This document shows positions 21,513-33,518 of a stretch of DNA of 64,000 bases, one piece after another. The notes under the pieces were generated by a model, which searched no databases, was not told where the DNA came from, and was given only the letters and a program-made list of their open reading frames with translations. The stretch comes from Capra hircus (Eukaryota; Chordata; Mammalia; Artiodactyla; Bovidae): assembly GCF_001704415.2 (NCBI RefSeq), contig NC_030821.1, positions 37,555,210-37,619,209 on the forward strand, read 5' to 3'. How positions within the stretch are numbered: the first letter of the stretch is position 1; the number at the start of each line of letters is the position of its first letter. The translations under genes were made by a program, and so were the position numbers.

Positions 21513-22619
21513 TGGTGTTCTGTTAGAAATTGGTGAATTATAATCGACCATTCATGTAATTAGAAAAGGCAACCAAGAGGTTGAGAATAGATTTTGTGAT
21601 CAAAGAAACTTTGGGTGCTGGAAATACTAATGGAGATTAATGGAAATTAAGCCTCAGTCTATCTTCTGTTTATTAAGGATTATATTACCTTCTCTTCTTT
21701 ACCTTTTAAGACATGGGAAGCTGGGAGGGGACAATCTCTTTCAGGCTACATGTTTAACTTGCTTGTTCAGTTTCTCCTTAACAGTAGCAGGATGAAAAAT
21801 TATGTATACATATATAACCTCACAAAAAGAACATCATTCTCTTTTCATCCTCATACCATGTCCACTCTCACTGAACTTCTCCAAGATGAGCTAAAGTAAT
21901 AAATCTATTTAATTTTGCAAACGTACTTCTGGAATTGTCCCTGGCACCCAGGATTATCCAAGGTAAATAAGCATCTCTTACAGCTTTTCTCTTAATAAAG
22001 TGAAAATTATAGTTTAGAAGAATTTCTGAAATAAGATTATTGGGATTTATAAGGAACTTCCATAAAAGAGTATGACCTACTGAAAAGAAACGGGACAGAA
22101 GTTTTTGGCACCTTTGTTGATTCAGTTGACACTAGCTTCTAGAATGGTGCATTACAGAAGCCCTGGCACGTTTAGAACGTCCATCCAAACACTGTGATAA
22201 CCACAGACACTTTAGGAAGACCTCAGCATTCATTTGTGCTGTGACTACGACACAGTGTCCAGGCTTCTACCTTCTGAATGGCTTACTCTGATGTTGCTCT
22301 TTTCAGACGACTGAATCAACAACAATACAAAGGTGATTTTACACTGGTTACTCACACCTAAGGTCATCACGCCGGTGCCCTAGATAGGCTATCAATTGTT
22401 CCATTTACAGCATACTCCAGAAAACAGTTCCAGATAGAGGGCCAACCCTTGCAGCCAGGGAGTAGGTCACAATGACTAGAGTCCAGGAAAACAGTTGAGT
22501 CACTGTGGGCGGAAGAGATAAAACCCGCACTAGGGCAGGAGTTATGCTTTCAATGAGCACCCAACCTTGTTAACAAATATCAACACTCAGGACAAAAAGT
22601 TACGGTCAGAACCCTCAGA
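21513..22619. other. Unique intergenic DNA
   Basis: No gene or repeat recognised with confidence. Confidence 0.35.
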
Positions 22620-22804
22620 AGGCTGGCAAGGTTGTACGTCACTATAACCACTTCAAGAATCTGTTTGGAATTATCTGCTATAACTGAAATTTTACACCAA
22701 GAAACATACAAAAATGCTTATGGTAGTGTTATTTGTAACACCTCCCCCACATGGAAAGAACTCAAAAGTTCACAACAGAAGAATGAGTTTTTTAGTGTGA
22801 CATA

Positions 22805-23456
22805 CAGTGTCTCCTACATCCAAACCTTCAAGTTGCAAACTGGCAAAGAGGCGAACATTCATTTGCTTGTCCAGTCATGTAAGTTATTTAGCTCACGCGT
22901 CTGGTGTACGTTGTCATGTGTGGGTATCCTCTACAAGTGGTTGTGCTTTTGTGTACTTCACTGTGTAGCACTGTATAGAGCATTGTAGTGCAGGGTCTTT
23001 ATTTCCAGCCCAGGATGCCTGGAAGCAAGAAGGTAGATAGAACTAAATCTAGCAAGGAACCAGATACTGTGCCATCAGTGTCAGTCATGAGTAAAATTAC
23101 AGCTTGCCCTCCATCTCCTATTGCTGACAGTCCTTCGGCTCCACCATTTCCCACCCCCTCTCCCTCCTCCAGTCAGTTACTCTTCTTGCCTGTTCACTTG
23201 ATGCCAGCCCCTATATGCCAGCTGTTGTACTATACTACTGTACTCATCAAGATACTGTCAGATTAAAAATGTTCCCTTTATTTTTTGTGTTTGTTTTTTA
23301 TGTATTGCTTGTGTGAAAGCATTAAAAACATATTATAGTATAGTACTGTATAGCCAATTGTGTTACTTGGGTACCTAGGCTAACTTTGTGGACTTAAGAA
23401 CAAAGTGGACTTACAAATGCCCTCTCAGAACTCATTTTTACACAGGGGACTTGCTG
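22805..23456 (+). mobile_element. Internally deleted Tigger (TcMar) transposon
   Basis: The termini form a decayed inverted repeat: CAGTGTCTCCTACATCC on the left, and GGGGACTTGCTG on the right, whose complement is CAGCAAGTCCCC. The left flank is TA, the target of this superfamily; the right flank is TG, a one-base change. A frame at 22988-23266 begins MPGSKK, like the MSGSK start of Tigger transposases, then runs straight into 3' sequence. The DNA-binding and DDE catalytic parts are absent, so it is non-autonomous. Confidence 0.65.
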
Positions 23457-23604
23457 TGTTCATACAGTGGAATAGTATTCAGCAGTGAAGATGAAAGAAC
23501 TATGGCTACTTGCAACCACTTGGATGAATTTCATAAAGGTGCTGAGCGAAAGAATCCACACAGAGACTAAAAATGTAAACATTCTACTCAAGTAAAATTC
23601 AAGT

Positions 23605-23724
23605 GAATTCCCTGGTGGTCCAATGGCTAAGACTCTGCACTGCCGCTCCTGAGGGACTAGGTTGAGTCCCTGCTCAGGGAACTAAGATCCCACAAGCCAC
23701 CTGGCATAGCCAAAAAAAAATTCA
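23605..23724 (+). mobile_element. CHR-type tRNA-derived SINE
   Basis: 'aattccctggtggtccaatg', 'gctaagactctgcactgccg', 'gctcagggaactaagatccc' and 'catagccaaaaaaaaa' follow the CHR SINE layout, with an A-rich tail. Confidence 0.85.
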
Positions 23725-24024
23725 AAAATAGGTAAACTCACCTAAGGAGGAGCTGTTGGGAAGGGAATAAGGGGGCTTCAGAGCACTGGGAAAGCTTTCT
23801 GTCTGAATGATTACATGAGAAATTTCATGTTGGTGATATTTCACCAAGCTGTACACATAGAGTCTGTGTATTCTTCTCTCTTTAATGTTAGGCTTTAGTT
23901 GAGAATGTTTATTAGTGAAAGAACTATGAAATATCTTGTCTCCAAAAAAAAAATGCAAGTGGGTCAATCAAATTCTACATGTATTACTAATCCTAGCTTA
24001 TAAAAGAATTCTCGTTGTTTTAAT

Positions 24025-24385
24025 TGTTTTTGTTGTTCAGTCACTAAGTCGTGTCCAACTCTTTGTGACCCCATGGACTGCAGCACACCAGGCTTCTCTG
24101 TCCTTCACCATCTCCCAGAGTTTACTCAAACTCGCATCTATTGGGTCAGTGATGCCATCCAACTGTCTCATCCTCTGTTGCCCCCTTCTCCTCCAATGAG
24201 TCGTTTCTTCGCATCAGGTGGCCAAAATATTGGAATTTCAGCTACAGCTTCAGTCCTCCCAGTGAATATTCAGGGTTGATTTCCTTTAGGATTGACTGAT
24301 TTGATCTCCTTGTTGTCCAAGGGACTCTCAAGTCTTCTCCAGCACCATAATTCAAAAGAACCAATTCTTTGGCGCTCAGTCTGCT
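24025..24385 (-). mobile_element. BovB LINE 3' fragment, antisense
   Basis: 'cagtcactaagtcgtgtcca' to 'ctttggcgctcagtctgctt' in antisense, with a small internal deletion after 'cccccttctcctcc'. Confidence 0.88.
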
Positions 24386-24505
24386 TTAGTTAGGGGCTAT
24401 CTAACTTTTTACTTTATCAATTTTAACCTTTCACTTGAGTACAGCTAGAGTTGGTTAAATTCAGCAGTTAAGGAAGTGTATTTTGAGGGGACTACACAGT
24501 ACTTG

Positions 24506-24806
24506 GGCTTCCCTGATTGTTCAGTTGGTAAAGAATCCACCTGCAATGCACGAGACCCTGGCTCAATTCCTGGGTCAGGAAGATCCGCTGGAGAAGAGAT
24601 AGGCTACCCACTGCAGTATTCTTGGGCTTCCCTTGTGGCTCGACTGGTAAAGAACCCACCTGCAGTGCAGGAGACCTGGGTTCAATCCCTAGGTTGAAAA
24701 AAGGAAAAGGCTACCCACTCCAGTATTCTGACCTGGAGAATTCCATTGACTGTATAGTCCTTGGGGTGGCAAAGAGAACACAACTGAGCGACTTTCACTT
24801 TCACGC
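24506..24806 (+). mobile_element. Two tandem Bov-tA SINEs
   Basis: A truncated unit at 24506-24623 stops at 'cactgcagtattctt'. A second unit starts at once with 'gggcttcccttgtggctcga' and runs to 'gagcgactttcactttcac' near 24806. Confidence 0.88.
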
Positions 24807-24889
24807 AGTATCTTAATTTTCCACTTTACAAGGTTCCACTGACAACTATGGGGGTGACATGTGACTAAGAAGTATCTGAGGACTGCTTT

Positions 24890-25045
24890 TGGAGACTGCA
24901 TGATAGAGTGGAAAAAAGCTGGAATTTGGAGCCAGAGGGAACAGAGTCTGAATTTTAACTCTGCTAGATAGATAACTAGCTTTGTGATCTTGAGCAAGTC
25001 ACATACTTTCTCTGTTTCCTCATCTTTAAAGAAGATTAGTGATAT
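24890..25045 (+). mobile_element. MIR SINE remnant
   Basis: 'tggagccagagggaacagag', 'ttgtgatcttgagcaagtca' and 'gtttcctcatctttaaag' occur in MIR order. Confidence 0.65.
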
Positions 25046-25077
25046 CCATTTAAGTTAGGGCTGTATTACCTGTGTGC

Positions 25078-25298
25078 ATACATGCTCAGTGGCTTCAGTT
25101 GCGTCCAACTCTTTGTGACCCCATGGACTGTAGCCCTCTGGGCTCCTCTGTTCATGAGATTTTCTGGCAAGAATACTGGAGTGGGTTGTCATTTCCTCCT
25201 CCAGGGGATCTTCCAGGCCCAGCGTTCAAACCTGCTTCTCTTAAAACTCCTGCATTGGCACGCAAGTTCTTTACCACTAGGGCCACCTGGGAAGCCCT
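25078..25298 (-). mobile_element. Bov-tA SINE, antisense
   Basis: 'gcttcagttgcgtccaactc' to 'actagggccacctgggaagc'. It ends beside 'ctttcatgtgtat'. Confidence 0.9.
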
Positions 25299-25844
25299 TT
25301 CATGTGTATATTATATGTGTGAGTATACTACATGTTATCCAGTTAATGGGAACTACCCTTACGAATAGAACTACCTAACCCATTTGTCAACAAAGTAAAT
25401 AGATGGAACCAACATAAAATGTAAATTTTATTTTGTTCTCAAGGTTTTTACCACAAGATAAAATGTTCCAAAAGCGTGGTCTTGGGCTCCAGGAAACAAC
25501 TAGGCTATCTCAGAAGTCTGAAGCTGGTAGTCTCTGTGGTCTCAAATGCTTTCTTCAGGAATCTAAGTAACCAACATGCCTCTGAGCCTTGCTTGGCACA
25601 ATACTATAACTTATGTCTCCCAGATGAGGGCTTCGGAACCCTGCAGTGATTTGCACTTGAACTTTTATCACAGGATGCCTCCAGGAAAAGGGTAAAATGG
25701 AGAAGAGGGCAGAACATGAGCAGCAAAGGGGCAAAAAGATCATTACCATTAACATAAGGAGGGACTGGGAAAAAAATATGTAATTCCAACATTTTGATCT
25801 AATCCACTGAAAGAAATGTGTAATATAGGATTTAGTGTGTGGTA
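25299..25844. other. Unique intergenic DNA
   Basis: No gene or repeat recognised. The overlapping minus-strand frames at 25555-25792 have no family resemblance. Confidence 0.35.
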
Positions 25845-26049
25845 TTTAATTCCTCAGTGGCTCAGAGGTAAAGAATCTGCCTGCAGTGCAGCAGAAGCAG
25901 GTTTGATCTCTTGGTTGGGAAGATGCCCTGGAGAAGGAAATGGTTATGCAGTCCTATATTCTTCCCTGGGAAATCCCATGGACAGAGGAGCCTGACGGGC
26001 TACAGTCCAAGGGGTTGCAAAGAGTGGGAGATAACTCAGTGACCACAGC
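25845..26049 (+). mobile_element. Bov-tA SINE, diverged
   Basis: 'ttcctcagtggctcagaggt' head, 'cctggagaaggaaatgg', 'gacagaggagcctgacgggc' body. More substituted than most copies in the window. Confidence 0.88.
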
Positions 26050-27138
26050 ATGTTATAGGTAAGCTTGAATATCAACTGTTCAACCAACAGTACCCAGCCT
26101 AAGCCCTGATATCTAAAAGTTTTAGTCTCGTATACACAAAATGGATATAATTAGACCTTTACAATTTTTCCTTGGCAAAAAGAAATGGTTTAATTCTTTA
26201 ATTGTTAAACAATTATGTTAGTCTTTTATTGCCTGTTTTTTACATTTTCAAAAATATACGTAGGTCCTTATAAAGAGAGGAGATTTGTGGAATTAATATA
26301 GATAACTTCCCTTCCCATGAACCCCAAGTATACTGGAAATGATGTCATTTGTCTTAGGGGCTTTGAATTCCATTGAAAGCAGGCCTTATCATGTTTACAG
26401 ATAAAAGAAACTTTAAGAGCTTATTCTGGTCCTGTAGCCAGAAAGACAAGGAATTGTGCTTTCCATCTTACCTATCTCTGAAACTTCCTGCTAAAACTTT
26501 TTTGACCTAAAAGTATTGGTTCTGACATAATTTAATTAAGCGTGTGTGAAACTGCAGTGTTCCAGAGTCTGAAATTGATATAATTAAAGTGAAATGCAAA
26601 GTGTGGACCTTCTGATGCCATTTTATAATGTCACATTCCATCACTCCTGTTTAATATCAAATCACAAGAGATATTTTTCATCTGTTAATTGCATTTTACA
26701 TGCCCTTCACATCACTGGCCTCAAAGCAATTACATTTGAGGGAAAAAATTACTGAAGCAATGAGTAATGTCCAAAATAATCAAGTTCAGTAAAGTTGCCT
26801 TCTCTGAGTGATGTCTTTAGCAGATTAGTTACCATAGTTTCATTCTACTATATCTATTTCATTCTCAAAAATACATAGATTAAAAACTGAGGGATCTAGA
26901 GAAGGTTTTATTTCCCAGAGTATTTGGAAATCTAGCAAAAAGAATGAAACCTGCTGATTTATAATACTGTATTATAAAATGATTATTCTTTACATAAAGT
27001 GTAAACTATCAGCAAACACTAAAAATGAAATTAATACTTGGTCAGTTTTCATTATACTTTATCCATGAGTCTCATGAACCACAAAGCGTTCTTGGCAGTT
27101 TTATGCTTCAGATACTCTCTGCTAGACTTGATGTGCAT
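26050..27138. other. Unique AT-rich intergenic DNA
   Basis: Over 1 kb without recognised repeats, unusual for this window. No coding frame. Confidence 0.4.
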
Positions 27139-27275
27139 TCATGACAAATCGCTTCAGTCCTGTCCAACTCTTTGAACCCTTTGGACTGTGGCCTCCCACA
27201 CTCCACTGTCCATGGGATTCTCCAGGCAAGAATACTGGAGTGATTACCACCTGGCACCACTAGTGCCACCTGGGA
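27139..27275 (-). mobile_element. Bov-tA SINE with internal deletion
   Basis: 'cgcttcagtcctgtccaact' to 'caagaatactggagtg', then a jump straight to 'accactagtgccacctggga'. The middle of the antisense unit is missing. Confidence 0.8.
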
Positions 27276-27392
27276 ATAGTTGACACAAAAGACTTGAAGA
27301 TCTGACTTCTAGTCAGTAGGAAACCTAATATATGATATTTTGGGATATTGGGTTAAATCAAATTAAATTACCATATTTGTAATCAAAAGCAG

Positions 27393-28384
27393 TCAGTTCA
27401 GTTCAGTTCAGTTCAGTCGCTCAGTCATGTCCGACTCTTTGCGACCCCATGAATCGCAGCACGCCAGGCGTCCCTGTCCATCACCAACTCCCGGAGTTCA
27501 CTCAGACCCACGTCCATCCAGTCAGTGATGCCATTCAGCCATCTCACCCTGGGTCGTCCCCTTCTCCTCCTGTCCCCAATCCCTCCCAGCATCAGAGTCT
27601 TTTCGAATGAGTCAACTCTTCACATGAGGTGGCCAAAGTACTGGAGTTTCAGCTTTAGCATCATTCCTTCCAAATTAATCCCAGGGCTGATCTCATTCAG
27701 AATGGACTGGTGGGATCTCCTTGCAGTCCAAGGGACTCTCAAGAGTCTTCTCCAACACCACAGTTCAAAAGCATCAATACTTCGGCACTCAGCCTTCTTC
27801 ACAGTCCAACTCCCACATCCATACATGACCACAGGGAAAACCATAGCCTTGACTAGATGGACCTTAGTCGGCAAAGTAATGTCTCTGCTTTTCACTATGC
27901 TATCTAGGTTGGTCATAACTTTTCTTCCAAGGAGTAAGCGTCTTTTAATTTCATGGCTGCAATCACCATCTGCAGTGATTTTGGAGCCCCCAAAAATAAA
28001 GTCTGACACTGTTTCCACTGTTTCCCCATCTATTTCCCATGAAGTGATGGGACCAGATGCCATGATCTTTGTTTTCTGCATGTTGAGCTTTAAGCCAATT
28101 TTTTCACTCTCCACTTTCACTTTCATCAAGAGGCTTTTTAGTTCCTCTTCACTTTCTGCCATAAGGGTGGTGTCATCTGCATATCTGAGGTTATTGATAT
28201 TTCTCCCAGCAATCTTGATTCCAGCTTGTGTTTCTTCCAGTCCGGCGTTTCTCATGATGTACTCTGCATATAAGTTAAATAAGCAGTGTGACAATATACA
28301 GCCTTGACGTACTCCTTTTCCTATTTGGAAGCAGTCTGTTGTTCCATGTCCAGTCACATTCAGGAAATTCTTATATGATAACAA
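27393..28384 (-). mobile_element. BovB LINE 3' part with readable reverse-transcriptase segment
   Basis: A 992-bp antisense BovB. A 254-codon minus-strand frame (28384-27620) covers the distal reverse transcriptase: GVRQGC near residue 25, then the catalytic YADDT box near residue 68, followed by the thumb and C-terminal region. The 5' part (endonuclease and fingers) is absent, as in most BovB copies, so it cannot move by itself. It starts with the (CAGTT)n complement of the BovB 3' end. It is the longest and best preserved BovB here. Confidence 0.93.
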
Positions 28385-28689
28385 CCAAAGAGCTGATAGG
28401 TGTTGTATACAAGCATCTTGGTGTACCTGGAAACATCACAGGGTTCATTCTCCATTAAATTGATATGAATATATATTTTGAAACTATTATCTTATAAAGG
28501 GTTCTTCTGCTTACTCTTCTCTATCTTTTCCCATACCCACTTTCTCCTTCATCCTTTGAGAGGTTACTTTCTAATCTATTAATCCCAGAGAAACTCCTCT
28601 CTCCAAAATCAATGATGATCATTCAGGAAATTGTCAAATCATGTCATGCTATGTAATCTAATTATTTTACAAATATTAAATTATTTGAT

Positions 28690-29050
28690 TCTCGTAACAA
28701 CCTTATGATGTGTACTACTATTGTCCTTATTTTTATGTAAATGAGGAAATTGAGGCCCAGGGAGTTTAAATGATTTAACCAATGTCACACAGCTAGTAAG
28801 TGGCAGAGGAAAAAAAAGAAAATTGTTCAGTCATGTCCGACTCTTTGTAACCCCATGAACTGCAGCCCTCCAGGCTCCTCCATCCATGGGATTCTTCAGG
28901 CAAGAATACTGGAGTGGGTTGCCATGCCCTCCTCCAAGGGATCTTCCCAATCCAGGTCTCCTGCATTGCAGGAAGATTCTTTACCCCTGAGCTACTAAGG
29001 AGGCCCAGTAAGTGACAAAGTCAGGATTCAAATCCAGAGTCTGGGTCCCA
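28690..29050 (+). mobile_element. MIR SINE split by a Bov-tA
   Basis: MIR core 'gtaaatgaggaaattgaggc', 'tcacacagctagtaagtggc' is cut by a Bov-tA and resumes with 'caggattcaaatccagagtc'. Confidence 0.75.
28824..29008 (-). mobile_element. Bov-tA SINE inside MIR
   Basis: Antisense unit from 'gttcagtcatgtccgactct' to 'gctactaaggaggccc'. MIR sequence agtaagtg occurs on both sides (28795-28802 and 29008-29015) as the target duplication. Confidence 0.88.
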
Positions 29051-30430
29051 AGTCATTGCTGTTGACCCCCTCCACAGTGAGCTGGATTTGTTTATCTCTT
29101 CACTCTCTGTCTGGAACACCATCACCTCACTTCTGGTAGGTCCTTCTCTACTGGATCTTTCTTAATCCCTCACTACTTTAATGAACTCAACTTCTCTCTC
29201 CTTTGAAAATCCTCTGTAATAAATATAAACAGACTTACACTTATTTCCATCTGCATTTCCCTTTCATATAACCTCCTTGACACCCTCTATTTTACTATTT
29301 GCTATGGTTTTTTCTGACTCTAAATGCTGGATGTTCCAAGGTTCAAGCCTTTGAGCTTTTTCTCTATACTTAACACTCATCTTCTCAGTGATTCCATTCA
29401 CTTCAAGCTACAAACACCATCTGTACAGGACAACTCCCACGTCTATAGCTCCGGCTTACAATTCTGTCCTGAACTCCAGTCCCCTATATATAGAAAGACT
29501 TCACTTGGTCGTCTAGCGGGATCTCACAGTTAACATGTGCAAGCAAAACTCCCAACACTTGCTCCCTCCCATAAACTCCATCTCAGTTTCCAACCAACCA
29601 GTGACAACATCATGCTTCCCATCACTCAGGGCCAAAAATGTTGGCATCAGTTTTTATATCCCCTTCTCTCTCAATCTGCAATCAATCAGTCACCAAGTCT
29701 GATTGGCCCTACTTTCAAAATAGGTCCAGAATGCAACTATTGGTCTCCACTGCTATTCAAGACCAAAAATTTCCCTTGAACCATAATCATTTCTCACCTG
29801 AATTAGGCTCCTAACAGCTTCTGTTCTTTCCCCTTTAGTTATTTTTTCCCAATGGAAGACTAACTGATACTATAAGAATATATAATATAAGAATATAAGT
29901 CAGATCATATCAGTCCTCCACTAAAATCTTTCCAGCAGGTTCTTATCTCACTCTTAGTGAATGTCAAAGTCACTTTCACTGGCCCCTGTTCCCTCCTTGA
30001 CCTCACTTCCTTCTACTCTAACTCTGCCTAAAATACTGGCCTTCTAGCCATTCTTCCAGTCCTCTGGGAATGTTTCCACTCCAGGGTCTTCGCAATAGTG
30101 TTCCTGCTGCTACTTGCTGTTCTGCCTGGAACTTCTGTTTCCCACATATCATTGCTCCTTAACCTGCATCTGGTCTTTGTACAAATATTACTTTCTCAGT
30201 GAGGCCTTTCCTGGTCACACTATTTAAAATTGACATAGCCCCTGATTCTAACATTCTCTATCTTGCTTTCTAGCCTTACTTTTCTCCATATCACTACCTA
30301 ACAGGATATATTTTACTTATTAATTTATTTTCTATCTCTCCCCACCAGGATCTAAGTTTCATCAAACTTCACTGTTCCAATCTCAGTGCCAGGCAGTGCC
30401 TATCATATAACAAATACTCTAAAAATGTTG
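29050..30430 (+). mobile_element. Long L2 LINE remnant
   Basis: About 1.4 kb of sense L2 3' region: 'caatcagtcaccaagtctga', 'tcaaaataggtccagaatgc', 'caggttcttatctcactctt', 'gtgaggcctttcctggtca', 'ctccccaccaggatctaagt', 'cagtgcctatcatataac'. All open frames inside (29324-29779) are relics of this element. Confidence 0.7.
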
Positions 30431-30640
30431 GCAGGTGGCGCTAGCATTGTTAAGAACCTGCCTGCCAATGCAGGAGACATAAGAGACATGGGTTCAACTC
30501 CTGGTTTGGAAAGATCCCCTGGAGGAGGAAACAGCAACCCACTCCAGTATTCTTGCCTAGAGAATCCCACGGACAGAGGAGCCTGGCAGGCAATAGTCCA
30601 TAGCGGCTCACAGAGTTGGACATGACTGAAGCAACTTAGC
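30428..30640 (+). mobile_element. Bov-tA SINE in the tail of L2
   Basis: 'ggcaggtggcgctagcattg' to 'gaagcaacttagcgtgc'. L2-like tail sequence ('tgataaatgttattgaatg') appears shortly beyond it. Confidence 0.9.
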
Positions 30641-32400
30641 GTGCATGCATACAACCCTCAGCCTGTAGCTCAGAGTAGAGACTACATCAGTCTTTGATAA
30701 ATGTTATTGAATGGATCTGGTCATTTGTGATTAAATATATTTTCTTTTTATCATATATCTAAGCTATCCTAAGATCACTCTAAAGGCAACTCCAATCCCT
30801 AGTTTTATTTCAACTCTCTATTTTCAAATTTCCAAACCTGAAAATTGCAGTACCAACAGCCTATTGTTTATATCATCTTGGGTGGTATAGATCCTCCAAA
30901 TTCAGTCTAAAGGTAAACACATCTCTAAACACTCACTGCCCAAGCTCAATTAGCTTTCTACTATTTTTATCAGTGCTCAGTCAACAGTCATTTTTGTATC
31001 TACTGAATTCTATAACCCTGCATCCAAATAATTATCAAGCTCTGAGAGTCTAGCTATATGTACAATGCTTCTCTACTTTGTCTCGTTCTTTGATTCATTC
31101 ATTTCATACACCTTCATCAGACTTTGACTGTTTCTTTATCCCATCAATTCAATCAGTTATTCAGTCCTTCATCCATCTCTTCATACATCAGCAAACATTT
31201 ACTGAATCCCCACTGCACTAAGTATTTGGCCTATACTGAACAAAATGTACTCTCAAATGGTGTCCTTGATCAGAAAAAGTGTCACTTGGTAGGACAAACT
31301 GATACAATACCATTTGCTTCAATCCTTTAACTGTATTATTTACCTGATAAACAAAGCCAAGTCCTGAATCTGTGCCAGTCATGGGTTTTGAATTTTCCTG
31401 AAGGTAAAGGCAAGGGACCAGTACAGTCCACTTGCCATCTGTGTGCTGGTCCCTCACCCATGGGGATATCCTCTCTGGCATTGTGTAAACATTCTCTTTC
31501 TTGCTAACAAACTGAATAGTTAGATTAACACTTCCTACTTCCTCTAGTGCTATGGTGAAAAAACATCAGTTCTGTGCAACATGCCTCAGTTCCTCCTGTG
31601 ACCATTCATATCGTGTACCCAAAAGGCCACTTCTAGGAAACGCACCGAAACATCTACTTGTTGCATCTACTTCAGTTCCTCTCTGATCTTGGTAAGGGAT
31701 CATATTCTATATAATTAGATTTATTTACTGGCTTCTGTTACACCTGCTCTCCCCAGAATCATATATTTACTGAGAACAGGGTCTGTGCGTTAAGAGTCTC
31801 TTTTCCAGGCAAAAGTGCTGGAGTGGGTTGCCATTGCCTTCTCTGCTTGTACCATCAATATTGTTTAAATAGATTAGGGGGTCTGTGAATGTTGGAAGTA
31901 TTGAATAGAATTGCTTACAGGTTACACTCAGTTCAAATATATCATACTGCTGTCTTGGCACTAGAAAGAGATGTATATAACATGGACAACAGAAATTATA
32001 CATCCAAACAATAATATTTTATTATACTCAAGGATGATTTAAGAAGTTGTTCTCTGATTCAGCCAATGGGAAAAAAATTCCCCTGATATTGAAGGATTAA
32101 GGTTATAGCACCAGCTCCCTCTGTTGATCATTTTAGAAATGACATGGCATTTGAAATTATTTTGAGCAGCCATTGACTCCCCAAAAGTAAAATATTAAGC
32201 TGGAATAATCCAATAAACATACATTTGAAACTTTATTTATCCAAGGCTGCCATTCTGAATATATAGAAAAGAAATAAAAAATACCATAGTAAGAGGCAAT
32301 TTCATCCCGTATCTTCTTTCCAGTTGATTATTATGATCAACAAATATATACTGTGTTCAGATCAGTAATAAAGGAGTCAAACATATGATTTCAGGCTCTT
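30641..32400. other. Mostly unique intergenic DNA
   Basis: No gene. A 50-bp Bov-A scrap ('ccaggcaaaagtgctggagt', 'gggttgccattgccttctct') lies at about 31795-31845. The short frames carry no recognisable domain. Confidence 0.4.
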
Positions 32401-32409
32401 TGAAGATAG

Positions 32410-32760
32410 TGGTTATCAAGTTTTAATCTGCATAAGGAAAATCTGGATGAGTGGTTCAAAAGCCTTGATGTGCTTCAGAAATCACCTGGAGGGCTTGACA
32501 CAACACGAGTTGTTGGGTCCAGCCCACAGCATTTATGATTCTATATGTCTGCCTTGGAACTGAGAATTTGCATTTATCATATTCCCAGGACCACTTCTCT
32601 GGGTCAGGCTACTACTAACTGTGATCTGCAAGGCAGCAGCAGCAGCATCACCTGGGAGATGTGAGCGACAAAGGATTTCAGGCCCACCCCAGACCTTCTT
32701 TCCCAAAGACATCCTGAGTGATTTGTATGAACATTTGAATTTGAGAAGCATTGGCTTAGA
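32410..32760. mobile_element. hAT-type MITE remnants, probably two copies
   Basis: 'cagaaatcacctggagggct', 'gagaatttgcatttatcata', then a second 'gcagcatcacctgggagat' and 'tttgagaagcattgg' near 32760. These phrases belong to MER20-like hAT elements. Confidence 0.5.
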
Positions 32761-32762
32761 GT

Positions 32763-32965
32763 AGGGGTGGCAAACTTTTTCAGTAAAGGGCTGGATAGTA
32801 AACATTTTAAGCTGTCTGAGCTGTAGAATTTCTAGCACAGCTACTCAGCTCAGCTCCTTAGCACAAAAGCAGCCACAGACTATAAATGGCTTTGTGTCAA
32901 TAAAACTTCACTTCCAAAAACAGGCAGTGGGTTGGATTTAGTTCAATGGCTGTAGTTCACTGACC
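32763..32965 (+). mobile_element. hAT-type DNA transposon remnant
   Basis: 'ggggtggcaaactttttcag', 'taaagggctggatagtaaac', 'aaagcagccacagactataa', 'gtcaataaaacttcacttcc', 'gttcactgacc' follow a common mammalian hAT element with complementary 'ggcaaac' and 'gttcactgacc' ends. Confidence 0.6.
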
Positions 32966-33293
32966 TCAAGCTAGTACATGTGTGCGTCGTTATGGTTTTT
33001 TTGTTTTTGTTTTTTTAAGTAGCTTTATCTCTCACAGTCTCTGTTTCTGTGGTTCTAGGGTTGGACCTGCTATTTGTATTTTTAACAAGCACCTGGGGAA
33101 ATTTATGTTGTCAGCACCCCACACTTTGAAAAAAATGTGCTGCCATCATTTTCTCTGATTTATTAGATATATATTGTTTTCTTGTAAATAGCTTACAACA
33201 AGAAAAATTTAAAGTTCTGATCCATTATTCCTTTCAGCAACACCTTCTACATTCTTCCAAATGCTTCCCACATGGAGTTGGACTTGTTTGTTT

Positions 33294-33507
33294 CAGCTCA
33301 GTTCAGTCGCTCAGTTGTGTCCGACTCTTTGCGACCCCATGAATTGCAGCATGCCAGGCCTCCCTGTCCATCACCAACTCCCAGAGTTCACCCAAACTCA
33401 TGCCCATTGAGTCGATGATGCCATCCAGCCCTCTCAACTCCTGTCGTCCCCTTCTCCTCCTGCCCCCAATTCCTCCCAGCATCAGGGTCTTTTCCAATGA
33501 GTCAACT
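33294..33507 (-). mobile_element. BovB LINE 3' fragment with target duplication
   Basis: Antisense BovB tail starting 'cagctcagttcagtcgctca'. Flanks cttgtttgttt at 33283-33293 and 33508-33518 are identical. Confidence 0.9.
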
Positions 33508-33518
33508 CTTGTTTGTTT

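Larger units (their letters stand above)
22620..23910 (+). mobile_element. Old L1 3' region, interrupted by a Tigger and a CHR SINE
   Basis: Three sense L1 pieces can be read: about 22620-22804 (ORF2 end, 'caccaagaaacatacaaaaa', 'gtgttatttgtaacacctcc'), 23459-23604 ('gtggaatagtattcagcagt', 'ggatgaatttcataaaggtg') and about 23725-23910 ('agctgtacacatagagtctg'). They continue one another once the two insertions are removed. It is too decayed to encode anything. Confidence 0.65.

Noticed and set aside
27525..28307. 260-codon plus-strand frame at 27.5-28.3 kb
   Set aside because: It is the antisense shadow of the BovB reverse-transcriptase frame on the minus strand.
29324..29779. Pair of open frames near 29.3-29.8 kb
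   Set aside because: They fall inside a long L2 remnant and correspond to decayed LINE sequence.
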